Shown here one piece after another: positions 8,063 to 16,999 of a stretch of 64,000 nucleotides of DNA. Positions within the stretch are counted from its first letter, which is position 1. The number at the start of each line of letters is the position of its first letter. Below the pieces are notes generated by a model that saw nothing but the letters and a program-made list of their open reading frames with translations, searched no databases and was not told the DNA's origin. Position numbers and translations under genes: made by a program. The DNA comes from Veillonella absiana (lineage in GTDB: Bacteria; Bacillota; Negativicutes; Veillonellales; Veillonellaceae), in NCBI RefSeq assembly GCF_032970905.1, contig NZ_JAWJZA010000006.1; one strand, 5' to 3'.

Positions 8063-9175
8063 ATGAGTAAATATACTGGAATTCCATTTAGACATGATGT
8101 AGTAGGTAGTTTCTTGCGTCCTCAAGCAATTCATGATGCACGTCGTGCTTTTGAAGCCGGTACATTAACGGCAGAGGAATTGCGCGCTATCGAGGATCGC
8201 GAAATTAAAGCGTTGGTAGAAAAAGAAAAAGCCAATGGTTTGCAAGCGGTAACAGATGGCGAGTTCCGTCGTACTTACTGGCATTTAGATTTCCTTGAAT
8301 TGTTACAAGGCGTAGAACATGTGAAAGCAGAAGCGTGGTCCGTAGCTTTCAAAGGGCACCAACCAAAAGCTGCCACAATTGAAATCACTGATAAAATCGG
8401 TTTTGGTGACCATCCATTTGTGAAGGATTTTGAATACTTGAAAAGCGTTGCTGGCGATACTGTAGCAAAAATGACAATCCCATCTCCTTCCATGTTGCAT
8501 TTGATTTGCTGTGTTCGCGCTGAAAACTATACACCCATCGAACGTTATGCGAACGAAGATGATTTGTACCGCGATATCGCATTGGCCTATCAAGAGGCTA
8601 TTAAAGCATTCTATGCAGCTGGGTGCCGTTACTTGCAATTAGATGACACATCTTGGGGCGAATTCTGCGATTTGGAAAAACGCAAAGATTACGCAGCACG
8701 TGGTCTTGATTTAAATGTAATCGCTCAAAAATATGTGGATATGATTAACCTTGCGCTAGAAGCGAAACCAGAAGATATGACGATTACAATGCATATCTGT
8801 CGCGGTAATTTCCGTTCCACATGGTTCTCCTCCGGTGGTTATGAAACTGTAGCAGAAGTTTTGTTCGGTGGTTGTAATATCGATGGATTCTTCTTGGAAT
8901 ATGACTCTGATCGCGCGGGTGGGTTCAAACCATTGGCACACATCAAAGATCAACAAGTTGTACTTGGTCTAGTAAGTTCCAAATTGCCTGAACTTGAAAA
9001 ATTTGAAGATATAGAGGCTCGTGTGAATGAGGCAGCGTTGTATGTACCAAAAGAACAACTTCACTTGAGTCCACAATGTGGATTTGCCTCCACAGAAGAA
9101 GGTAATCTTCTCACAGAAGAAGAACAATGGGCTAAGATTCGTATGATTAAAGAATACGCTGAAAAAATCTGGTAA
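8063..9175 (+). CDS. Cobalamin-independent methionine synthase II family protein (MetE C-terminal domain-like)
   Basis: This 370-residue single TIM-barrel protein matches the catalytic C-terminal half of MetE. The zinc/thiolate ligands are visible in order: His and Cys in TMHICRGN (about residue 243), Glu in FFLEYDSDRAG (about 278) and Cys in LSPQCGFAS (about 336). It lacks the N-terminal MetE half, so it belongs with the short YxjG/YxjH-type proteins, which transfer a methyl group to homocysteine or a related thiol from a donor that is not settled for all members. ATG 8063 is chosen over TTG 8057 because AAGGAG (8050-8055) sits seven bases upstream. It is transcribed alone. Confidence 0.9.
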   Translation: MSKYTGIPFRHDVVGSFLRPQAIHDARRAFEAGTLTAEELRAIEDREIKALVEKEKANGLQAVTDGEFRRTYWHLDFLELLQGVEHVKAEAWSVAFKGHQPKAATIEITDKIGFGDHPFVKDFEYLKSVAGDTVAKMTIPSPSMLHLICCVRAENYTPIERYANEDDLYRDIALAYQEAIKAFYAAGCRYLQLDDTSWGEFCDLEKRKDYAARGLDLNVIAQKYVDMINLALEAKPEDMTITMHICRGNFRSTWFSSGGYETVAEVLFGGCNIDGFFLEYDSDRAGGFKPLAHIKDQQVVLGLVSSKLPELEKFEDIEARVNEAALYVPKEQLHLSPQCGFASTEEGNLLTEEEQWAKIRMIKEYAEKIW

Positions 9176-9207
9176 TACAAAGCTAGATTATTAAAGACTA
9201 AAACAAC

Positions 9208-9256
9208 AAAAAAGCTAGAACCAAATACACAAAACTGTGTTGGTTCTAGCTTTTTT
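9208..9256. terminator. Bidirectional terminator between convergent genes
   Basis: A perfect 16-bp stem (9208-9223 with 9241-9256) has A6 and T6 ends and an inner ACAC/GTGT pairing. It serves both the MetE-like gene (plus) and the aminotransferase (minus). Confidence 0.9.
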
Positions 9257-9281
9257 ATTTAGGTGAATTTTTGTGTGGCAA

Positions 9282-10448
9282 TTAGTTTTTGAGTTCTTCT
9301 ACAAATTCCTTCATGAGGCGGAGGGCTGTTTGTATTGTTTCTCTAGATGAGGCATAAGATATACGAATTTTATTTTTGCCACAGTCGCCAAAGGCAGATC
9401 CTGGTACAACAGCTACTTTTTTACTTTGTAGTAACTGAATAGCAAATTCTTCGTCGGAGAGTCCTGTGCTAGAGATATCTGGATATACATAGAAGGCGCC
9501 TTGTGGCACTGCTGCGGTGAATCCCATTTCTTGTAAGCCAGTGACGATTAAATCACGGCGACCGTGGTATTCTTCACGCATGGCTTTGATACTATCATCA
9601 CAGTCGCGAATGGCTACGATGGCAGCTCGTTGCACTGGTGTAGCAGGCGCTACAATACTATATTGATGGATTTTGATACACATATCGATGATGAGTTTGG
9701 GTGCACATAGATAACCGATGCGCAATCCAGTCATGGCATAGGCTTTAGAGAAACCATTTAATGTAATTGTTCGTTTTTTCATATTCGGCAAGGCAGCAAT
9801 GCTATGATGATCCGCATCATAGGTGAGTACAGAATAAATTTCGTCACTGATGACCATGATGTCATGTTTGATAGCGAAGTCTGCAATAGCCTGTAGTTGT
9901 TCTTTTGATAGAATAGCGCCCGTTGGGTTGGAAGGGAAGCCCATGAGTAGTGCCTTTGTGTTAGGCGTTACATATTTTTCGAGATCCTCTACGGTGAGGG
10001 CAAAACCTTCTTTCAAATAGGTTGGCACCATAACAGGTACACCATTATTTAATAGCACCTCACCTTTGTAGGCTACGTAGGATGGATCGGGAATGAGCAC
10101 CTCGTCGCCATCGTTAAGAAGAACGCGGAGGGCTAAATCGATACCTTCGCTGGCACCAATGGTCAACATGATTTCACTGATATCATAGTTCACATAATAA
10201 TGCTTGTTATACCATTCGCTGATAGCAGTTCGTAATTCAGGTAAACCGTGATTGCTTGTGTAATGGGTGTCTTGATTATCAAGGGCATGCTTCATTTCGT
10301 CTAGCACAGCTTGTGGAGGCGTGTAGTCTGGCTCGCCAATGGCTAGGGATACTACATTTTCTGTAGCCATTGCAAGCTCCCAAAATTTACGAATGCCAGA
10401 GGCTGGTAAATTGAGTGCTCGGTGGGAAAGATATTGTTGATAGTCCAT
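9282..10448 (-). CDS. Class I/II pyridoxal-phosphate aminotransferase
   Basis: This 388-residue fold-type I aminotransferase resembles the aspartate/aromatic group. The PLP-binding lysine lies in NGFSKAYAMTGLRIGY (about residue 234). Upstream landmarks are the substrate-side SLAIGEPDYTPP, the cofactor-stacking FPSNPTGA loop and SDEIYS with the Asp that contacts the PLP ring nitrogen. The distal Arg that binds the substrate carboxylate is in NKIRISYASS. It is divergent from the RuBisCO-like gene and convergent with the MetE-like gene. A role in methionine or aromatic amino-acid transamination is possible but cannot be fixed by eye. Confidence 0.92.
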   Translation of the reverse strand: MDYQQYLSHRALNLPASGIRKFWELAMATENVVSLAIGEPDYTPPQAVLDEMKHALDNQDTHYTSNHGLPELRTAISEWYNKHYYVNYDISEIMLTIGASEGIDLALRVLLNDGDEVLIPDPSYVAYKGEVLLNNGVPVMVPTYLKEGFALTVEDLEKYVTPNTKALLMGFPSNPTGAILSKEQLQAIADFAIKHDIMVISDEIYSVLTYDADHHSIAALPNMKKRTITLNGFSKAYAMTGLRIGYLCAPKLIIDMCIKIHQYSIVAPATPVQRAAIVAIRDCDDSIKAMREEYHGRRDLIVTGLQEMGFTAAVPQGAFYVYPDISSTGLSDEEFAIQLLQSKKVAVVPGSAFGDCGKNKIRISYASSRETIQTALRLMKEFVEELKN

Positions 10449-10540
10449 GAGTTGTTCCTTTCAAGAAAAGTTCAATATTTAGTAGCTGATTGATGATTAA
10501 CTCTATATTTCATACTAGAATATGTATTATAATTTTATAA

Positions 10541-10579
10541 TAAGTGTACCATAAGTGTACCATAAAAAAGTGTACCATA
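10541..10579. repeat. Three direct repeats of AAGTGTACCA
   Basis: AAGTGTACCA occurs three times: two abutting 11-bp units TAAGTGTACCA (10541-10551 and 10552-10562) and a third copy at 10568-10577. They lie between the divergent aminotransferase and RuBisCO-like genes, where they could be binding sites. Confidence 0.7.
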
Positions 10580-10625
10580 AAATGCACTGAAGTAGTATGA
10601 TTATATAAGACTATTAGAAATAGCT

Positions 10626-10712
10626 TTGATGATGAATCATCAATTGAGGTAGTTATACAATAACTACCTTGATTAAGTATAGAGTGGAACTAATAGGTAT
10701 ATAACTATTAGT
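10626..10712 (+). promoter_or_regulatory. Three successive perfect inverted repeats upstream of the RuBisCO-like gene
   Basis: Three dyads follow each other within 90 bases. They are TTGATGAT/ATCATCAA (10626-10643), AGGTAGTTAT/ATAACTACCT (10647-10669, loop ACA) and ACTAATAG/CTATTAGT (10689-10712). The last ends four bases before the TAGGAG ribosome binding site. They could be operators or RNA hairpins that control start-site access. Confidence 0.55.
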
Positions 10713-10727
10713 CGTAGGAGTAAATAG

Positions 10728-11906
10728 ATGAGTACAGAACGATTTACTGTAACCTATCGTATTGAATGTGACACGTACGATGAAGCAAAGGCTGTTATGT
10801 GGGCCCTTCAAGTGGAACAAACTATAGAATTTCCTTATGAATTTGTCACAGATCCATATATTAAAAATGAGGTGACCGGTCAGCTCGTATCCTTAGAACC
10901 AATGCCTGTGGGGAGTCATTACCGTACCGTTGGCGTTATGCCAGGGCGGGAATTGGATGAATCCCATTACTTTATTGGGGTTGTGTCCTATTTAGTGGAT
11001 ACAACGTCTATGGAAGCGACACAATTTTTAAATGTCCTATTTGGTAATTCCTCATTACAACCTGGTATCTGGGTGGTAGATCTTGAATTATGTCCGTCTT
11101 TGGTGGCTACTTTTGGTGGTCCTCGATTTGGATTGTCTGGATTGCGTGAGATTCTTGGTGTACCTAAACGAGCGATGATGCAAGCCGTTATTAAACCGAT
11201 GGGAACACCCAATGAAACATTAGCTAACATGTGCGCTGCCTATACGCGGGGTGGTGTAGATGTCATTAAAGATGATCATGGTATTACGAACCAGAATTTT
11301 AGCGATTTTAAAGATCGTGTGGCACGTTGTGCAGAACAGGTGAATTCTGTGAATGCCCAAAATGGCACGAATACGCTTTATGCGGCTAATGTATCCGCTG
11401 ATGGGGTTGAGGTATTGGAACGTGCTTACTATGCGAAATCCGTAGGGGTTACTGCATTGATGGTGGCACCAAGTTTGATTGGTTTTGGTTGGCTCCATGC
11501 ATTAGCCACAGATTCAGAATTAGGATTGCCCATAATTGCCCATCCAGCTTTTGGCGGTGGATTTTCTTTGCCTGGCATATCTGGTATTGCAGATTATTTA
11601 TATCTTGGTTTATTGCCACGTATTTTTGGTGCGGATATGCCGATTTTTGTGTCTTATGGTGGTCGATTTACCTTTACAGCACCACAATGTAAAAGAATCT
11701 CTAGTTACATTCGTAGTGCATATCAGGATATGGCTCCAGCGGTTCCATCACCGGGTGGTGGCGTGACGGATGCACGACTTGACGAATTGGTGAGCATTTA
11801 CGACAATGATACAATGTTCCTCGTCGGTGGTGACATGTTTCGTCGTGGTCCTGATTTAGAGGCGAATATGAAATATTTTATTAGTCGCCTCGAAGCGTTG
11901 TGTTAG
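10728..11906 (+). CDS. RuBisCO-like protein (form IV)
   Basis: This 392-residue member of the RuBisCO large-subunit superfamily has the N-terminal ferredoxin-like domain (1-125) and C-terminal TIM barrel. Kept are the Asn in LFGNSS (107, canonical N123), the Lys in VIKPMG (156, canonical K175), the carbamylatable Lys and Asp in GGVDVIKDDHG (K181, D183; canonical K201, D203) and a His in IIAHP (272, canonical H294). Changed are canonical E204 (here H184), K177 (here Met) and the loop-6 lysine (the segment reads FVSYGGRF). CO2 fixation is therefore excluded; enolase- or isomerase-type chemistry on a sugar or methylthio-sugar phosphate is typical of the group. It is followed after eight bases by larE. 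The substrate is unknown. Confidence 0.93.
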   Translation: MSTERFTVTYRIECDTYDEAKAVMWALQVEQTIEFPYEFVTDPYIKNEVTGQLVSLEPMPVGSHYRTVGVMPGRELDESHYFIGVVSYLVDTTSMEATQFLNVLFGNSSLQPGIWVVDLELCPSLVATFGGPRFGLSGLREILGVPKRAMMQAVIKPMGTPNETLANMCAAYTRGGVDVIKDDHGITNQNFSDFKDRVARCAEQVNSVNAQNGTNTLYAANVSADGVEVLERAYYAKSVGVTALMVAPSLIGFGWLHALATDSELGLPIIAHPAFGGGFSLPGISGIADYLYLGLLPRIFGADMPIFVSYGGRFTFTAPQCKRISSYIRSAYQDMAPAVPSPGGGVTDARLDELVSIYDNDTMFLVGGDMFRRGPDLEANMKYFISRLEALC

Positions 11907-11914
11907 GAGGTCTC

Positions 11915-12766
11915 ATGGTACCATTAAAGGAATTGCAGTTAGCACCTGCATTACAGGAAAAATTACAAGCATTAGAAAACTATATACGAGACCTTGGATC
12001 TATTGTGGTGGCCTACTCTGGCGGTGTGGATAGCACTTTGGTGGCAGCTGTAGCGCAACAAGTTCTCGGCGACAAAGCCTGTGCTTTTACGGTGGATTCC
12101 CCGACCTATGCAGAAGGGGAAACGCAGGAGGCCATTGATTTTGCTAAGGATATCGGCATTAAACATACTGTACAATACATTGATGAACTAGAAAATGATG
12201 AGTTTACAGCGAATACGGAGGACCGTTGTTACGTGTGTAAAAAATCTCGTTTTTCTGGACTCGTGGATTGGGCCAAAGAACAAGGTATCCAATGGATTCT
12301 TGACGGCAGTAATGTAGATGATTTAGGTGATTACCGCCCCGGTATGCGCGCGTTGTCTGAATTAGAGGGCATCAAGAGTCCTTTAATGGATACCGGATTT
12401 AGTAAGCCTGAAATTCGTACGGTGGCCAAGGCCATGGGACTCAAGGCCTGGGATAAACCGAGCGCACCTTGTTTGGCGACTCGTGTGCCCTATGGACATA
12501 CTATTACACCAGAGGCGCTAGCGCGTATTAGTAAAGGGGAACATTTCCTTCGTCAATATACGAAAAATAATTTCCGCGTTCGTGATCATGAGACTGTGGC
12601 GCGCATTGAGGTGGTGGCGGAGGACTTTGCTTTGTTTGCGAATCCTGACCAACGGAAAACAATAAATGATTATTTTGAAAGCCTGGGCTTTCACTATGTT
12701 TGTGTTGATTTAAAACCATTTAAGAGTGGTAATTTGAATCGGGAAGTGACACAAGACAAGGATTAG
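11915..12766 (+). CDS. larE: ATP-dependent sacrificial sulfur transferase LarE
   Basis: This 283-residue PP-loop enzyme adds sulfur to pyridinium-3,5-biscarboxylate mononucleotide to make the nickel-pincer cofactor of lactate racemase LarA. The P-loop SGGVDS is at 35-40. A CYVC pair is at 105-108, and SAPCLATR supplies Cys186, aligned with the sacrificial cysteine of characterised LarE. ATG 11915 is preferred to GTG 11900, since AGGAGG (11905-11910) lies before it. The RuBisCO-like gene stops at 11906, so the two are translationally linked. larA, larB and larC are not in this window, which makes the pairing with a RuBisCO-like protein noteworthy. Confidence 0.93.
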   Translation: MVPLKELQLAPALQEKLQALENYIRDLGSIVVAYSGGVDSTLVAAVAQQVLGDKACAFTVDSPTYAEGETQEAIDFAKDIGIKHTVQYIDELENDEFTANTEDRCYVCKKSRFSGLVDWAKEQGIQWILDGSNVDDLGDYRPGMRALSELEGIKSPLMDTGFSKPEIRTVAKAMGLKAWDKPSAPCLATRVPYGHTITPEALARISKGEHFLRQYTKNNFRVRDHETVARIEVVAEDFALFANPDQRKTINDYFESLGFHYVCVDLKPFKSGNLNREVTQDKD

Positions 12767-12874
12767 ATAGAAACGTATTGCATAACATGTTGCTGTGTAG
12801 TACCCGAATGCATCGGATATTACAGAGTAATTATTGTAGATGCAATAGATTGATATAGTAGAAGGGATGTTAAT

Positions 12875-13687
12875 TTGGTAACACAAAATTCGTTAGCCAC
12901 AGAGGTTCATGTGCTAGCTAGCGGTAGTAAAGGAAATTGTACGCTTATCCGGCGTGGGGAATCCTTTATCTTGCATGATGCAGGTATCAGTTGTCGACGT
13001 ATCGTAAATGGTGTGAAGGAACTAGGCTTAGAGATGCACAGTTTAGAGGGCGTTTTTATTAGCCATGAACATTCGGATCATATTGGAGGATTGCAACAAC
13101 TATTAAAACGATTTGATATCCCTGTGTACACAAAACAAGATACATGGCGCCAAATCCAATCACGGCTAACGGTACCAAATCATAATTTAGTAGCCCTTAC
13201 AAAAGGGAGTTTGACTATCGGGAATATGGTAGTAGAGCCGTTTCGCGTTAGTCATGATGCGGCAGATCCTATCGGGATAAACGTATTTGCGGGCGATCAA
13301 AAGGTGACGGTGCTCACAGACTCTGGTGAGGTGGATGATCGGATGCTGCGATATTTGGATGATACGACAATGCTCGTGTTGGAGGCCAATTACGATCCAC
13401 ATATGCTTAAATTTGGTTCTTATGATCGATTTTTGAAAGAGCGTGTAGCGGGGCCTCAAGGTCATTTGAGTAATGATGCTACCGCACAAGCCTTGCTCAT
13501 GATGAAACGACCTAATTTTATGCAGGTTATCTTGGCACATCGTTCTGAAAATAATAACAATCCAGTCCTTGTGACACAAACTATTGGCAATATGTTGGTG
13601 CAAGGCGGTGTTCGTATCGGGCCAGAAATGAAATTGCAACATGGTCAGCCCAATGAGTGCGTGTCTATGGTAGAGGTGACAAAATGA
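12875..13687 (+). CDS. MBL-fold metallo-hydrolase, WalJ/YycJ type
   Basis: This 270-residue metallo-beta-lactamase-fold protein has the binuclear metal motif SHEHSDHIGG near residues 64-73, an early LASGSKGNCTL typical of the WalJ/YycJ branch, and later ligands in VSHDA and LTDSGE. WalJ-type proteins are thought to act as nucleases or on nucleotide substrates. TTG 12875 is the start, with GAAGGGA upstream. Its stop overlaps the rlmH start by four bases (ATGA), so the two genes are co-transcribed. A walJ-rlmH arrangement is common in Firmicutes, where the two-component genes walRK usually lie nearby; those are not present here. Confidence 0.9.
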   Translation: MVTQNSLATEVHVLASGSKGNCTLIRRGESFILHDAGISCRRIVNGVKELGLEMHSLEGVFISHEHSDHIGGLQQLLKRFDIPVYTKQDTWRQIQSRLTVPNHNLVALTKGSLTIGNMVVEPFRVSHDAADPIGINVFAGDQKVTVLTDSGEVDDRMLRYLDDTTMLVLEANYDPHMLKFGSYDRFLKERVAGPQGHLSNDATAQALLMMKRPNFMQVILAHRSENNNNPVLVTQTIGNMLVQGGVRIGPEMKLQHGQPNECVSMVEVTK

Positions 13688-14163
13688 GATTTTCCGTTGT
13701 ATGCATTGGTAAATTAAAGGAAGCCTATCTTCGTGATGGGGTGGCGGAATTTGTAAAACGTATGAGACCCTATGGGGGTGTCACCATTACAGAATTAAAT
13801 GAAAGTAAGATTGGCGATAAACCTAGCGATGCAGATCGGTTGCAAGTGGTCAATGAGGAGGGACAGCGTTTATTGAAATCAGTTCCAAAATCTGCACACA
13901 TGGTGTTGCTTGATGTGTATGGTAAAACTATGTCATCCGAGGAATTGGCTAAGGCCGTGTCTGATCTAGAGGTGAGTGGCACCAGTGATATGTGTTTTAT
14001 CATTGGTGGCGCCTTTGGGGTGAGTGAAGAATTAAGAAACTCTGTGCATTATAAATTATCATTTAGTCCAATGACTTTTACTCACCAAATGGTACGATTA
14101 TTGTTGGTTGAGCAGATTTATAGGGCTTGTAAAATTAATCGACGCGAGCCATATCACTGGTAA
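13684..14163 (+). CDS. rlmH: 23S rRNA (pseudouridine1915-N3)-methyltransferase RlmH
   Basis: This 159-residue SPOUT methyltransferase modifies helix 69 of 23S rRNA. The diagnostic glycine-rich knot IIGGAFGVS and the C-terminal block FTHQMVRLLLVEQIYRACKI ending REPYHW match RlmH closely. The true start is ATG 13684, inside the end of the preceding gene (ATGA overlap), because MRFSVVCIGKLKE matches the family N-terminus. Confidence 0.97.
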   Translation: MRFSVVCIGKLKEAYLRDGVAEFVKRMRPYGGVTITELNESKIGDKPSDADRLQVVNEEGQRLLKSVPKSAHMVLLDVYGKTMSSEELAKAVSDLEVSGTSDMCFIIGGAFGVSEELRNSVHYKLSFSPMTFTHQMVRLLLVEQIYRACKINRREPYHW

Positions 14164-14182
14164 TCGGTGATTGAATAATTGT

Positions 14183-14222
14183 GTATATATTTTAGTGTAT
14201 ATGTATATATTTTAGTGTATAT
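14183..14222. repeat. Two tandem 20-bp units in AT-rich spacer
   Basis: Two perfect adjacent copies of a 20-bp AT-rich unit beginning GTATATATTTTAG occupy 14183-14202 and 14203-14222, after rlmH. They look like a replication-slippage product. The rest of the 240-bp spacer to 14402 shows no gene. Confidence 0.7.
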
Positions 14223-14402
14223 ATTATAAAGAGAACGTATTATAGAAATCATGTATTATAAAAAGGATTTTTCTTATTCAATAGCGAATATATATAATAT
14301 AGACATATATGAGATGCTACCATATTAGTCTATATGAATATGTAGAAACCGTAGAGTAAACCAGTATGAGATCCTAGAGGATACTCGCAAGGAGGAGATA
14401 CT

Positions 14403-14858
14403 ATGAGAATAGAAGAAGTAATGAACAAATATCCTGTTACTATTGATAAACAAGCACCAATTTCTGATGTAGCAGAATTACTTGTAAAGTACAATTTAAC
14501 AGCTGTATCTGTGGTGGATGAAAATAACAAATTGATTGGTATCATTACAGAAGGTGATTTGCTTTACAAAAAAGTGCGTCCTCATGTACCTCATTATGTA
14601 AATGTTCTTGGCGCAAGTATTTACTACAATGGTATTGGAGAATATAACTCTCAATTTAAAAAACTATTAGCATCTAGCGTAGAAGATTTGATGACGAAAG
14701 AGGTCATTACTGCTAAGCCAGAAACAGAAGTAGAAGAGGTGGTTGCAGTAATGCTTGATAAACATCTTAAATCCATGCCCGTTGTGGATGAAAAAGGTGT
14801 TTTGATTGGCTCTTTGGGACGCCGTGATATTATCAAATTAATTGCTAAAGATAACTAA
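14403..14858 (+). CDS. Two-CBS-domain protein
   Basis: This 151-residue cytosolic protein consists of two CBS motifs (about 7-60 and 95-150). Each has the usual pattern: VMNKYPVTIDKQAPISDVAEL and IIGITEGDLL-type in the first, DLMTKEVITAKPETEVEEV and IGSLGRRDI in the second. Such pairs bind adenosine nucleotides and act as energy sensors or regulators of unknown partners. AAGGAGGAG precedes the ATG. It stands alone before tig. Confidence 0.93.
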   Translation: MRIEEVMNKYPVTIDKQAPISDVAELLVKYNLTAVSVVDENNKLIGIITEGDLLYKKVRPHVPHYVNVLGASIYYNGIGEYNSQFKKLLASSVEDLMTKEVITAKPETEVEEVVAVMLDKHLKSMPVVDEKGVLIGSLGRRDIIKLIAKDN

Positions 14859-14903
14859 ACTATTTGTGGGTTACACGAAGTGAATAAATTATGTTGAATA
14901 TAG

Positions 14904-14937
14904 CCAGGCATATCACTGAGTATGTGATGTGACCTGG
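14904..14937 (+). terminator. Hairpin after the CBS-domain gene
   Basis: A long imperfect stem (CCAGG ... CCTGG, 14904-14937, with inner ATCAC/GTGAT pairing) lies 45 bases after the stop. The downstream T-run is weak, so termination is likely but not certain. Confidence 0.45.
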
Positions 14938-14959
14938 TTATTTCAATGTTATTACATAA

Positions 14960-14988
14960 TTGCATTGACTTGACTTTTATGTTATTAT
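14960..14988 (+). promoter_or_regulatory. Promoter candidate for tig-clpP-clpX
   Basis: TTGCAT (14960-14965) and TATTAT (14983-14988) are separated by 17 bases, about 65 bp before the tig start. Confidence 0.45.
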
Positions 14989-15052
14989 AAACAGTGCATA
15001 ATATACTACAGAAATTTGGGCGAGTGAGCCCTTCGAGGAGGACATATTTTAA

Positions 15053-16357
15053 ATGAAAGCAACTGTAAACCCTGTTGATCAACACGTAGTTACGTTAAAC
15101 ATTGAAGTGCCAGCTACAGAAGTAGACAAGGCTGTTAAACAAGCGGTAAAACGCATTGCAAACCAAGTAAACATTCCTGGTTTCCGTAAAGGTCATGCAC
15201 CTCGTCGTATTATTGAAATGAACTTCGGTAAAGAAGCAGTTTTGGAAGAAGCATTCGAAATCTTGGCTAACCAAAATTACACTGCAGCTCTTCGCGAAAA
15301 TGATATCGTACCTGTATCTGATCCTGAAATCGAACGCGTACAATTCGAAGAAGGTAAAGATTTAGTGTTCAAAGCAACTTTGACTAAACGCCCTGAAGTA
15401 ACTCTTGGCGATTACAAAGGTTTAGAAGCTGAAAAACAGGACGCTACTGTATCTGACGAACAAGTAGAAGAACAATTGAATGGTATCCGTGAACAACAAG
15501 CTAAAATGGTTGTTGCTGAAGAAGGCGCTACATTACAAAAAGACGACTTTGCAGTAATCGACTTCGCAGGTACTGTGGATGGTAAAGCTTTCGACGGTGG
15601 CGAAGGTAAATCCTACCCATTACAAATTGGTTCCGGTAACTTCATTCCTGGCTTTGAAGATCAATTGATTGGTGCAAAAGCTGGCGATGACGTAACTGTA
15701 AAAGTTACATTTCCTGAAGACTATTTTGTAGCTGAATTAGCTGGTAAAGAAGCAGAATTCGCAACTCATGTTCATGACATTAAACGCAAAGAATTGCCTG
15801 AATTGAACGATGAATTTGCTAAAGAAGCTAGCTCCTACGAAACAATTGAAGAATTGAAAGCTGACCTTCGCAAAAAATTAGAAGAAGAAGCTTCTCATCG
15901 TGCCATCGATAACTACAATGGTGAATTGATTCAAACAGCTGTTAAAAATGCAACTGTAGAAATCCCAGAAGTTATGGTTGACGATCGTGTAGAACAAATG
16001 GTTCAAGAATTGGCTATGAATATGGAAGGCCGTGGCTTGAAACTTGATGACTACTTGAAATTCTCCAATAAAACTATTGAAGACTTAAAAGTTGAATATA
16101 AAGATAGCGCAGCAGAAAATGTACGTGCTGATTTAGTTCTTGACGCTATTGCTCAAGCAGAAGGTCTTGAAGTAACTCCTGACGACATGAACCGCGAAAT
16201 CTTTGTTATGGCCCAAAACTTCGGTGCAGACCCTAAAGAAGTTTGGGATATTATTGCTAAAGAAGGCCGTGTGTCTATGTTAGCAAGCTCCGTAGCTCGT
16301 AAAAAAGCAGCTCGTTTCATCATTGACAACGCTAAAGGTGCTGAAGAAGCTAAATAA
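15053..16357 (+). CDS. tig: Trigger factor
   Basis: This 434-residue ribosome-associated chaperone and peptidyl-prolyl isomerase carries the ribosome-docking signature GFRKGHAP at 43-50. A central FKBP-type domain (about 160-245; VIDFAGTVDGKAFDGG and IPGFEDQLIGAKAGD) follows, then the helical C-terminal arms. GAGGAGGACA lies upstream of the ATG. It heads the tig-clpP-clpX order common in bacteria, linking folding and proteolysis of nascent chains. Confidence 0.98.
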   Translation: MKATVNPVDQHVVTLNIEVPATEVDKAVKQAVKRIANQVNIPGFRKGHAPRRIIEMNFGKEAVLEEAFEILANQNYTAALRENDIVPVSDPEIERVQFEEGKDLVFKATLTKRPEVTLGDYKGLEAEKQDATVSDEQVEEQLNGIREQQAKMVVAEEGATLQKDDFAVIDFAGTVDGKAFDGGEGKSYPLQIGSGNFIPGFEDQLIGAKAGDDVTVKVTFPEDYFVAELAGKEAEFATHVHDIKRKELPELNDEFAKEASSYETIEELKADLRKKLEEEASHRAIDNYNGELIQTAVKNATVEIPEVMVDDRVEQMVQELAMNMEGRGLKLDDYLKFSNKTIEDLKVEYKDSAAENVRADLVLDAIAQAEGLEVTPDDMNREIFVMAQNFGADPKEVWDIIAKEGRVSMLASSVARKKAARFIIDNAKGAEEAK

Positions 16358-16393
16358 TTCTTGCTGACTGGATGCATGTGATATGGTGATTAC

Positions 16394-16987
16394 ATGTATG
16401 TTCCAATCGTAGTAGAACAAAGTGAACGTGGTGAGCGTTCTTACGATATTTATTCTCGTTTGTTGAAAGACCGCATTGTATTCTTGGGTGGTCCTATCGA
16501 TGATAATGTAGCGAATGCAGTTATTGCACAGCTTTTATTCCTCGAAGCTGAAGACCCAGATAAAGATATCCATCTTTACATCAATAGCCCTGGTGGTGTA
16601 GTCACTGCTGGCATGGCTATTTATGATACAATGCAGTACATCAAACCTGATGTTTCCACAATTTGTGTTGGCTCTGCAGCCAGCATGGGTGCTGTTTTAT
16701 TGACAGCAGGTGCAAAAGGTAAACGCTATGCGTTACCACATGCTCGTGTTATGATTCACCAACCATTAGGTGGCGTACAAGGGCAAGCATCTGAAATCGA
16801 AATTCATGCCCGCGAAATTCTTCGTATGCGTGAAGAATTGAATGGTATCTTGGCATCCCACAGTGGTCAATCCATTGATGTAGTGGCCAAAGATACTGAT
16901 CGCGACAATTTCATGAGCGCTCAAGATGCGGCTAATTATGGCCTCATTGACGAAGTTCTTGAAAGACCAGTTGCGACAGGCAAGTAA
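16394..16987 (+). CDS. clpP: ATP-dependent Clp protease proteolytic subunit
   Basis: This 197-residue serine protease forms the tetradecameric chamber that works with ClpX. The catalytic triad is visible: Ser97 in GSAASMGA, His122 in VMIHQP and an Asp near 171 in DTDRDN. SPGGVVTAGMAIYDTM is the usual oxyanion-strand region. The start ATG has a weak ribosome binding site (GGTGAT), but MYVPIVVEQSERGERSYDI is the conserved N-terminus. It lies 36 bp after tig and 12 bp before clpX. Confidence 0.98.
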   Translation: MYVPIVVEQSERGERSYDIYSRLLKDRIVFLGGPIDDNVANAVIAQLLFLEAEDPDKDIHLYINSPGGVVTAGMAIYDTMQYIKPDVSTICVGSAASMGAVLLTAGAKGKRYALPHARVMIHQPLGGVQGQASEIEIHAREILRMREELNGILASHSGQSIDVVAKDTDRDNFMSAQDAANYGLIDEVLERPVATGK

Positions 16988-16999
16988 TGGAGGAACCTT

